DNA of 7,980 nt, from assembly GCA_003105245.1 (NCBI GenBank), contig PQAI01000047.1, forward strand, positions 1,526 through 9,505, in the 5' to 3' direction. Below the pieces are notes generated by a model, which saw nothing but the letters and a program-made list of their open reading frames with translations, was not told where the DNA came from and did no database searches. Below, piece after piece: positions 1 to 5,112 of the stretch. The position numbers and the translations under genes were made by a program. The DNA comes from Betaproteobacteria bacterium. GTDB taxonomy: Bacteria > Pseudomonadota > Gammaproteobacteria > Burkholderiales > Usitatibacteraceae. Each line of letters begins with the position of its first letter. Within the stretch, counting starts at the first letter, position 1.

Positions 1-140
1 CCCGATTTCCGCAGGGACTCGAAGGCGTGGAAGCTCCCGTCGTGCAGCAGGTGCCGGTCGATGTAGAGGAGCGTGCGCCCGCCCGGGCCCGTGGCCACGG
101 CGTGCGCGTTCCATATCCGGTCGTAGAGCGTGAGGCCCAT
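1..140 (-). CDS. LeuC-type (aconitase family) dehydratase large subunit, N-terminal fragment cut by window edge
   Basis: Only the first 46 codons are present; the reading frame is open to base 1, so the 3' part lies outside the window. The protein begins MGLTLYDRIWNAH and continues with LLYIDRHLLHDGSFHAF. This matches the N-terminus of bacterial LeuC, the large 4Fe-4S subunit of 3-isopropylmalate dehydratase, which typically reads TLYxKLxDxH followed by LLYIDRHLVHEVTSPQAF. The family reversibly hydrates and dehydrates hydroxy-diacids in the cytoplasm and needs a LeuD small subunit, presumably encoded beyond base 1. The HDGSFHAF segment replaces the usual HEVTSPQAF of biosynthetic LeuC, so this may be a catabolic paralogue rather than the leucine enzyme (inference). 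It starts 7 bases after the lyase stop, so it is co-transcribed with the lyase and receptor genes. No strong Shine-Dalgarno is visible. An in-frame GTG two codons upstream (144-146) is an alternative start. The cluster-forming cysteines are not within the visible part. Confidence 0.83.
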   Translation of the reverse strand, partial: MGLTLYDRIWNAHAVATGPGGRTLLYIDRHLLHDGSFHAFESLRKS

Positions 141-147
141 GGCCACG

Positions 148-1080
148 CTACTTCGGCACGTGCCCCACGGAATCGGCGTACTTCCGCATGGCCTCCTCGC
201 CCAGGTACTCGCGCTCCCAGGCGCGTACCTGGTCGAAGCCGGCAAAAGTATGCAAGTCCCCCAGGGGATGCTTTCGGAAGCCCTCCATGAAGCGCGTCTC
301 GGCCACCGGGCCCTCGGCGCGCATCTGCGCCGCGAGGTCGTGCATGGCGGCGAGCGCCGAGCGCAGCATCGCGTTGGGCGAGATGCACATCGCGATGCCC
401 AGCTCGCGCAGCTCGTCCATCGTGAAGCGCGGCGAGACGCCCGTCATGTTGTAGAACACGGGGCCCTTCACCTCGCGGCAGATGCGCTTCACTTCCTCCA
501 CGGAGGTCGGCCCCTCGATGAAGCCGAGGTCGGCCCCCGCCGCGAGGTAGGCGTTCACGCGGGCGATGGCGTCGTCGAGCGAGCCGCCGTGGGCCCCGCG
601 CGCGTCGGTGCGGGCGATGAGCACGAAGTCCGGGTCGATCCCGTTGCGCGTGTCGGCCGCGGCGCGGATCTTCCCCACCGCCTCCTCCAGCGGGATGACG
701 AGGCGCCCGGCCACGTGGCCGCAGCGCTTCGGGCTCACCTGGTCCTCCATGTGGATGCCCGCCACCCCGGCGCCGACGTACTCGCGGATGGTGCGGATCA
801 CGTTGATGGCGTTGCCGAAGCCGGTGTCGGCATCGGCGACGAGCGGGATGCGCACGGCCGAGGCGATGTAGCGCGCGTTCGCCACCATCTCCGTCATCGT
901 GGCGAGCCCGACGTCGGGAAGCCCCGTCAGGGAGAGCGAGGTGCCGTAGCCCGTCATGTAGATCGCGTCGAATCCGGCCTGCTCGAGGACCTTCGCGCTC
1001 ATGGCGTTGTAGCACCCCGGGACGTACAGGGTCGGGCCGCGGGCGATCAGCTCCCGCAGCCGCGTGGAGGCGCGCTTCAT
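148..1080 (-). CDS. Isocitrate lyase / PEP mutase superfamily carboxy-acid C-C lyase (methylisocitrate or 2,3-dimethylmalate lyase-like)
   Basis: This is a 310-residue cytoplasmic TIM-barrel enzyme of the ICL/PEPM superfamily. Visible landmarks in order are PGCYNAMSA near residues 21-29, the metal-binding DADTGFGN at 83-90, MEDQ at 111-114, the active-site loop PKRCGH at 117-122 with Cys120, ARTDA at 156-160, and FIEGP at 187-191. The K(K/R)CGH loop with its cysteine is typical of lyases that cleave 2-hydroxy-diacids (isocitrate, methylisocitrate, dimethylmalate). It argues against PEP mutase and the cysteine-less oxaloacetate decarboxylases. The length fits the short lyases (about 290-310 residues), not the roughly 430-residue glyoxylate-cycle enzyme. 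The start codon overlaps the receptor stop by one base (TGATG), and AAGG lies 7 bases upstream as a ribosome site. The product of such enzymes is usually pyruvate or glyoxylate plus a short acid. The exact substrate cannot be read from sequence; a LeuC-type neighbour makes a branched malate derivative plausible (inference). Confidence 0.87.
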   Translation of the reverse strand: MKRASTRLRELIARGPTLYVPGCYNAMSAKVLEQAGFDAIYMTGYGTSLSLTGLPDVGLATMTEMVANARYIASAVRIPLVADADTGFGNAINVIRTIREYVGAGVAGIHMEDQVSPKRCGHVAGRLVIPLEEAVGKIRAAADTRNGIDPDFVLIARTDARGAHGGSLDDAIARVNAYLAAGADLGFIEGPTSVEEVKRICREVKGPVFYNMTGVSPRFTMDELRELGIAMCISPNAMLRSALAAMHDLAAQMRAEGPVAETRFMEGFRKHPLGDLHTFAGFDQVRAWEREYLGEEAMRKYADSVGHVPK

Positions 1081-2054
1081 CAGTCGGCCTTCACGCCGGA
1101 GTCCTTGACCACCTTCGCCCAGGTCTTCTGCTCGGCCTCGATGAGCTTGCGGAACTCCTCGGGCGTGTTGCCCACCGTCTCGGCGCCCAGCTTGTGGAAG
1201 CGGTCCTTCACGGCGGCGGAGGTGAGCGCCTTGGCGGCGGCGGCGTGCAGCTTCGCGATCACGTCCTTGGGCGTGCCGGCGGGCGCGAGGAGCCCGTACC
1301 AGGTATCGGAGGCGTAGCCCGGCACCACCTCGCCGATGGTCGGGATCTCCGGGTTGCTCTGCGCGCGCTTGCTGCTCGTGAGGCCCATGGCGATGAGGCG
1401 CCCGTCCTTCAGCAGCGGCTGCATCGGCAGCAGGCCGTCGAGCGCGAGCTGCACCTGGCCGGCGAGCACGTCCTGGCGCGCCTGCGTGGAGCCCTTGTAC
1501 GGCACGTGCACGATGTCGATGCCGGCCATGGACTTGAAGAGCTCCATGTTGAGGTGGGTGGCCGAGCCCATGCCCGCCGAGCCGTAGTTGAGCTTGCCGG
1601 GGTTCTTCTTCGCGTAGTCGATGAGCTCCTTCAGGTTCTTCGCCGGCACCGAGGGGTGCGCGACGATCATCTGGTGCGTGTTGGCCATCACCGTGACGGG
1701 CTCGAAGCCGTTGACCGGGTCGTAGGTCTTCTTGTTGGCGTGGATCATCGGATTGATCACGTGCGACGGGCTCACCGCGAGGAGCGTGTAGCCGTCGGCG
1801 GGAGCGGCGGCCGCGATCTCGGTGCCGACGAGGCCCCCGGCGCCGGGCTTGTTCTCCACCACGACGGGCTGGCCCAGCTCCTTGGAAAGGCCCTCGGCCA
1901 CCGTGCGCGCCAGCGTGTCGCCGGTGCCGCCGGCGGCGAGCGGGACGATGATCCTGATGGCCTTGCTGGGGAAGTCCTGCGCGGGGGCGGCGAAGGGGAT
2001 GGCGAGCGCGGCCAGGGCGGCCAGCGTGACGAGGGTGCGGCGCTTCGACGGCAT
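1080..2054 (-). CDS. Bug/TctC-family periplasmic substrate-binding protein (tripartite tricarboxylate transport receptor)
   Basis: The protein has 324 residues, the normal length for Bug receptors. Residues 1-26 form a Sec signal peptide: MPSKRR, a hydrophobic Ala/Leu core, then an APAQ end that suggests cleavage before DFPSK. Family hallmarks follow: IRIIVPLAAGGTGDTLAR at 33-50, which contacts the ligand carboxylate, VENKPGAGG at 66-74, YGSAGMGSATHL at 157-168, HVPYKG at 183-188 and LAGQVQ at 197-202. These receptors bind small carboxylates in the periplasm and are massively expanded in Betaproteobacteria, often without their own TctA/TctB membrane partners. None is visible here. The ribosome site GGAGGAG lies about 8 bases before the ATG and is the best in the window. 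It is the first gene of a minus-strand operon with the lyase and LeuC-type genes, which suggests that its ligand is their substrate. Ligand identity is not predictable from sequence. Confidence 0.95.
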   Translation of the reverse strand: MPSKRRTLVTLAALAALAIPFAAPAQDFPSKAIRIIVPLAAGGTGDTLARTVAEGLSKELGQPVVVENKPGAGGLVGTEIAAAAPADGYTLLAVSPSHVINPMIHANKKTYDPVNGFEPVTVMANTHQMIVAHPSVPAKNLKELIDYAKKNPGKLNYGSAGMGSATHLNMELFKSMAGIDIVHVPYKGSTQARQDVLAGQVQLALDGLLPMQPLLKDGRLIAMGLTSSKRAQSNPEIPTIGEVVPGYASDTWYGLLAPAGTPKDVIAKLHAAAAKALTSAAVKDRFHKLGAETVGNTPEEFRKLIEAEQKTWAKVVKDSGVKAD

Positions 2055-2083
2055 GGTTGTCTCCTCCGGGGTTTATGGTGGCA

Positions 2084-2089
2084 ATTCTA
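2084..2089 (-). promoter_or_regulatory. Candidate -10 box for the receptor-lyase-LeuC operon
   Basis: Read on the minus strand, TAGAAT matches the sigma-70 -10 consensus at five of six positions. It would put transcription start near 2077, about 22 bases before the receptor ATG. No good -35 hexamer sits at the right distance (the best placement gives GCGAAA), so an activator-dependent promoter or chance are both possible. The 102-base gap 2055-2156 is shared with the divergent thioesterase gene, and I saw no clear plus-strand promoter in it. Confidence 0.3.
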
Positions 2090-2156
2090 TCAACGCGGGC
2101 TCGCCCTTTCGCGGCCGGTTCGTGCAGAATCCGGGCCTGGCCCATTGCGGAGCGCG

Positions 2157-2594
2157 ATGCCCATGAGCACCCTTCGCCCCGAAGTCAGCGTCGAAAGCCT
2201 CAACCGCATGGGCGGGGAATACCTGCCCGGCTACCTCGGCGTCGAGATGGTCTCGGTCGCCCAGGGAGAGCTCTCGAGCCGCATGGCGGTGAAGAAGCTG
2301 CACGTGGCGCCCAACGAGTTCCTGCACGCCGCGAGCGTGGTGGCGCTCGCCGACACCACCTGCGGCTACGCCACGATCGCGCACCTGCCCGCGGGCGCGG
2401 CTTCCTTCACGACCATCGAGCTCAAGAGCAACTTCCTGGGCACGGTGCGCGAGGGGAGCGTGGCCTGCACCGCCACGGCCCAGCACCTGGGCAGGACCAC
2501 CCAGGTGTGGGATGCCGTGGTGACCGACGCGGCGAGCGGACGCAAGATCGCGCTCTTCCGCTGCACCCAGATGATCCTCTGGCCGAAGGCCTGA
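2157..2594 (+). CDS. PaaI-family hotdog-fold acyl-CoA thioesterase
   Basis: This small cytoplasmic protein has 145 residues, the usual size for a single-hotdog PaaI-type thioesterase. Members hydrolyse acyl- or aryl-CoA thioesters and act as dimers or tetramers. The family signature, N near the active site followed by H-G-G and LAD-T, appears as NEFLHAASVVALADTTCG at residues 53-70. Asn53, His57 and Asp66 fill the key positions, but HAA replaces the more usual HGG. The following FTTIELKSNFLG (84-95) is the normal second strand region. A GGAG at 2149-2152 serves either the ATG at 2157 (spacing 4) or a second in-frame ATG at 2163 (spacing 10); the start is uncertain by two codons. It diverges from the receptor operon and converges on the FmdE-like gene, so it is monocistronic. 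The CoA substrate is unknown. Housekeeping hydrolysis of stalled CoA esters is likely; a link to the neighbouring acid catabolism is only a guess. Confidence 0.85.
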   Translation: MPMSTLRPEVSVESLNRMGGEYLPGYLGVEMVSVAQGELSSRMAVKKLHVAPNEFLHAASVVALADTTCGYATIAHLPAGAASFTTIELKSNFLGTVREGSVACTATAQHLGRTTQVWDAVVTDAASGRKIALFRCTQMILWPKA

Positions 2595-2605
2595 GCGTCT
2601 CCCGG

Positions 2606-2630
2606 GCCGGCGGGCCTTCAGCCCGCCGGC
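2606..2630. terminator. Perfect 10-bp GC stem-loop between convergent stops
   Basis: GCCGGCGGGC at 2606-2615 and its exact reverse complement GCCCGCCGGC at 2621-2630 flank a 5-base loop. It lies 11 bases after the thioesterase stop. The loop holds the stop codon of the convergent FmdE-like gene, and one arm encodes that protein's last three residues (PAG). No T-tract follows on either strand, so it is not a canonical intrinsic terminator. It could act as a bidirectional 3'-end stabiliser or an aid to termination. Confidence 0.45.
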
Positions 2631-3226
2631 ACGACGGTGACGAGCGCCGGATCGCCGGCCCGCTCCAGGATCGCCCGCACCCACGCCTGCCATTCCCCGG
2701 CGAACGCCTTGCGGATCGAGGCTTCGGCGCCGGGGAGGAGGGCCGGTTGCATGAGGTCCTTGAGCGCGGCCGGCCGGGGCACCGTCTCCGGATGGTAGTC
2801 GGCCTCGGCGGAAGCGTTCGTGTCCAGCCGCGTGATCCGCATCCTTCCCGTCATCGGGACGCCGAAGCGCAGAAGCCCCTGGCGCGAATAGCGGTTGCCG
2901 AGCCCCTTGAAACCCCCTTCGTTGGCCGCGCCGGTGACCAGGCCAGCCACGTTGCCCACGACGCCGGCCACGCCCTCCTCGAGCGGATCGCGGATCTCGA
3001 CCAGCAGTTCGCCGCGGCAGGGCAGGCCGCCGGGGTAAAGGCGCGCCAGGGCCGCGCGCGTCATCAGGTAGGCGCCGGCGACCGTGGGGCAGGAGTGCCC
3101 GGCCAGCTTCACGGCGTCGAGGTACGAGTACTCGATGACCCCGTCCGAGGCGGCCCCGAGGGTTTCGGCCAGGGGGTCGTACATCGCGATGGGCGGCACG
3201 GCATCGAAGAAGGCGGGTGCATGCAT
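2618..3226 (-). CDS. FmdE-like domain protein of unknown function
   Basis: The predicted protein has 202 residues, with no signal peptide and no membrane segment. The best resemblance I recognise is the FmdE family, named after a protein encoded with molybdenum formylmethanofuran dehydrogenase in methanogens. Residues 37-52, including LAGHSCP (41-47), resemble the family's GHxCPGxxxGYR motif. The segment from GNVAGLVTGA (91-100) to GGFKGLGNRYSRQGLLRFG resembles the later TGCTxGKGN...GKxAFxF region. His44 and Cys46 are the obvious candidate metal ligands. Unlike archaeal FmdE, no C-terminal zinc ribbon with CxxC pairs is visible, and the usual TGC cysteine is Ala here. It starts 11 bases after the metallophosphoesterase stop, so the two form an operon. 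No strong ribosome site precedes the ATG, which suggests translational coupling. Its biochemical role is unknown and the family assignment is from motif memory only. Confidence 0.6.
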   Translation of the reverse strand: MHAPAFFDAVPPIAMYDPLAETLGAASDGVIEYSYLDAVKLAGHSCPTVAGAYLMTRAALARLYPGGLPCRGELLVEIRDPLEEGVAGVVGNVAGLVTGAANEGGFKGLGNRYSRQGLLRFGVPMTGRMRITRLDTNASAEADYHPETVPRPAALKDLMQPALLPGAEASIRKAFAGEWQAWVRAILERAGDPALVTVVPAG

Positions 3227-3237
3227 GGGTCGTGAGA

Positions 3238-4002
3238 CTAGCCGATGGTGACCTGGAAGTCCGGGTCGAAGCGGGGATTCTCGTTGACGCCGTCGCGGGA
3301 ATAGCCGCGCGGGTTGCACACCACGCGCGTGCCCTTGCGCACGTAGTCGTGGCTGTCGTGGGTGTGCCCGTGCACCCAGAGGGACGCCCGGCTCCCGTCC
3401 AGGAGGCGCTCGGCGTCGGAGACGAAGCACGCGTTGAGCGGGGAGCCGGCGAAACGCGGGTGGATGCTTCCGGGCGACGGCGCGTGGTGCGTGACCACCA
3501 CCGTGGGGCCGTCGAGCGGCTCGGCGAGCTTGCGCTCGAGCCACGCGGCGTGGGCACGGAAGAGGTCCGCGGAATCGGCCGGCATGAAGGGCGCCGCTGC
3601 GTCGTCGGCGAGGCGGATGCGCGTGAAGTCGCGCACGTGCAGAAGCGCCTCCTCGATGGCCTCGTCGCGCATCTCGCCCTCGCCGAAGAGCAGGAAGTCC
3701 GTCCACAGCGTGGCACCCAGGAAGCGCACGCCGCCGATGAAGGCCTCGCCGCAATCGAGCACGCGCACGTCGGTGCCGAGGGCCGCGCGGCGCAGCTCCC
3801 CCGGCGTGCCGGCGATGCTGCCCCCGTAGAACTCGTGGTTGCCGGCCACGAAGACCACCGGCTTGCCCAGGCCGGCCGCCCAGGCGATCGCCTCGCGCGG
3901 ACGCGCCACGTCGCCGGCGAGGATCACCACGTCGGCGTCGTTGCGCGGGACCTCCAGCGGGCCGCAGCTCAGGTGCAGGTCGGACAGGATGTGCAGCTTC
4001 AT
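3238..4002 (-). CDS. Calcineurin-like metallophosphoesterase
   Basis: The 254-residue cytoplasmic enzyme carries every block of the binuclear metallophosphoesterase fold. These are SDLHLS with Asp8 and His10, AGDV with Asp31, GNHEFYGG at 54-61, THH at 171-173 and HGHTH at 211-215. All expected metal ligands are present, so it should be active as a phosphomonoesterase or phosphodiesterase. The family is too broad to name the substrate (cyclic nucleotides, nucleotides, phosphoproteins and UDP-sugars are all known). I chose the ATG at 4002 because the fold begins immediately with MKLHILSDLH. A start at 4083 would add 27 basic residues with no family match and would translate through a plausible promoter. 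No strong Shine-Dalgarno is visible. The FmdE-like gene follows after 11 bases, which suggests a shared pathway or just a shared transcript. Confidence 0.9.
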   Translation of the reverse strand: MKLHILSDLHLSCGPLEVPRNDADVVILAGDVARPREAIAWAAGLGKPVVFVAGNHEFYGGSIAGTPGELRRAALGTDVRVLDCGEAFIGGVRFLGATLWTDFLLFGEGEMRDEAIEEALLHVRDFTRIRLADDAAAPFMPADSADLFRAHAAWLERKLAEPLDGPTVVVTHHAPSPGSIHPRFAGSPLNACFVSDAERLLDGSRASLWVHGHTHDSHDYVRKGTRVVCNPRGYSRDGVNENPRFDPDFQVTIG

Positions 4003-4011
4003 GGCTCGCGG

Positions 4012-4023
4012 GCTTCGCGAAGC
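4012..4023. repeat. 12-bp perfect palindrome in the phosphoesterase leader
   Basis: GCTTCGCGAAGC is its own reverse complement and lies 10 bases upstream of the phosphoesterase ATG, inside the predicted transcript leader. It could be an operator half of a dimeric regulator or an RNA hairpin near the ribosome site. In sequence this GC-rich a palindrome of this length can also be chance. Confidence 0.25.
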
Positions 4024-4055
4024 GCGGCCGGGGAGCGCGACTTGAAGATGTGCGA

Positions 4056-4083
4056 ATAATACGCCTTCAATCCACCAAGGCAA
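4056..4083 (-). promoter_or_regulatory. Candidate sigma-70 promoter for the phosphoesterase / FmdE-like operon
   Basis: On the minus strand, TTGCCT (4078-4083, four of six to the -35 consensus) is followed after 16 bases by TATTAT (4056-4061, five of six to the -10 consensus). Transcription would begin near 4049 and leave a leader of about 46 bases before the ATG at 4002. This AT-rich patch stands out within a 133-base intergenic gap (4003-4135) that is otherwise very GC-rich. The rest of that gap, next to the OmpA-like gene's stop, holds runs of G and C but no convincing T-tailed terminator. Confidence 0.42.
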
Positions 4084-4135
4084 CCGCCACCCGCCGCGCC
4101 TTGCCCGGCGGGGGCCACGCCCGCGGGGGCGCCCG

Positions 4136-4969
4136 TCAGGGCGCCTTCACCAGGTCCACGCGCCGGTTCTTCGCGCGTCCGGCCTCGTCGTCGTTGCCCG
4201 CCACGGGGGCGAGCGGGCCCACGCCGTAGCCCCTCAGGCGCGCGGCGTGGATGCCGTAGGCGGCCACGAGCTCGGCGGTGACGGCCTCGGCGCGCGCCTG
4301 CGCGAGGCGCATGTTGTCGTCGACCTTGCCCACCCAGTCGGTGTGCCCCACGACCCACAGCCTGAGGTTGGGTTCGGCCTTGAGGAGCTTGGCCACCTCG
4401 TCCAGCGCGGGCTTCGACTCCGGCTTCACCACGGACTTGCCGGTGTCGAAGAAGATGCCGTAGACGGCCACGTGGCCCGTGGCCCGCAGGTCGTTGGACA
4501 TCGCGGCGGCGTCGGCCACGACGTACTGCTTCATGGCCCCCTTCTCGATGGTGCGGATCCAGATCCTGCCGTTGCCGCGCTGGACCTCGGCCCACACCTC
4601 GCGGCCGTCGAGCACGACGCTGCCGGTAATCCAGTTGTTGGGCAAGGTGGCGGCGACGCTGCCGCCGATCTTGATGAGTGCGTCCTCGTAGTTGCGCAGG
4701 ATCGCCACGGCGCCGGGCTCCTGCTGGCCGCGCTCGAGCGCGTAGGTGACGAAGTTGAACTTGCCCTCCTGGCGGTTCTTCTGCCCCTTGAGGAGCTTGA
4801 AGTCGTAGCCGTCGAACTCCGCGCTCTTGCAATCGGCGATGAAGTAGCCGGGCATGCGCACCGGGAAGAGGGCAGGGTCGGTGCAGCCCTTCTTGTCGGG
4901 CTCGGCGAAGGCGCTGGCGGCGAGGCCCAGCGACGCGGCCAGGAAGAGGCGGGCGATGTTCTTGTTCAT
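4136..4969 (-). CDS. OmpA-family envelope protein with a family-specific N-terminal domain
   Basis: The 277-residue precursor has a Sec signal peptide of about 22 residues, from MNKNIARLF through a hydrophobic core to SAFA before EPDKK. There is no lipobox cysteine, so it is not a lipoprotein. Residues 23-165 form an N-terminal domain (start: GCTDPALFPVRMPGYFIADC) with two cysteines, Cys29 and Cys47, that could pair in the periplasm. I recognise this arrangement from a common proteobacterial OmpA-family group; DUF4892 is a tentative name. Residues 168-277 form the peptidoglycan-binding OmpA C-domain: IFFDTGKSVVKPES at 172-185, VVGHTDWVG at 206-214 with the diaminopimelate-binding Asp211, LAQARAEAV at 222-230, and NRRVDLV at 268-274. 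No eight-stranded OmpA barrel is present. The start at 4969 is chosen because the signal peptide begins there and GAGGAAA lies about 6 bases upstream. It should be periplasmic or outer-membrane associated and tethered to peptidoglycan. Its specific role is unknown. Confidence 0.92.
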   Translation of the reverse strand: MNKNIARLFLAASLGLAASAFAEPDKKGCTDPALFPVRMPGYFIADCKSAEFDGYDFKLLKGQKNRQEGKFNFVTYALERGQQEPGAVAILRNYEDALIKIGGSVAATLPNNWITGSVVLDGREVWAEVQRGNGRIWIRTIEKGAMKQYVVADAAAMSNDLRATGHVAVYGIFFDTGKSVVKPESKPALDEVAKLLKAEPNLRLWVVGHTDWVGKVDDNMRLAQARAEAVTAELVAAYGIHAARLRGYGVGPLAPVAGNDDEAGRAKNRRVDLVKAP

Positions 4970-5112
4970 GGCGGTTTCCTCGGGTGTCACGATGGAATTC
5001 AAGGGCCATGCTAGGTCGCGGGGGCGGGCGGGGAGTTGTCTTGGCGCAGAGGCCGCGCAAATAGGGCCGGGAGCGGATTACCATGGCCGGACTCTTGCCT
5101 CGGGAGACCTCC

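Noticed and set aside
130..1317. 395-codon plus-strand open frame opposite the lyase gene
   Set aside because: It is antisense to a lyase with intact active-site motifs; the product is His/Arg/Ala-rich without family features.
1194..2594. 466-codon plus-strand open frame joining antisense of the receptor gene to the thioesterase
   Set aside because: The first 320 or so codons are antisense to the clearly coding Bug receptor and give Arg/Gly/His/Val-rich low-complexity protein. Only the part from 2157 has family motifs and a ribosome site.
2073..3716. 547-codon minus-strand open frame across phosphoesterase, FmdE-like and thioesterase regions
   Set aside because: It overlaps three better-supported genes in other frames and its product is Arg/Ala/Ser-rich with no recognisable motif, as expected of shadow frames in GC-rich DNA.
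4003..4083. Upstream extension of the phosphoesterase to an ATG at 4083
   Set aside because: The extra 27 residues precede a fold that starts at MKLHILSDLH, and the extension would translate through the candidate -10 box.
4081..4135. GC-rich runs after the OmpA-like gene's stop as an intrinsic terminator
   Set aside because: Short self-complementary GC stretches exist, but no clean long stem and no T-tract on the minus strand.
4970..5112. Promoters in the divergent gap between the OmpA-like and propeller genes
   Set aside because: TTGTCT near 5037 has no acceptable -10 partner, and the minus-strand TAGCAT lacks a correctly spaced -35, so neither was listed.
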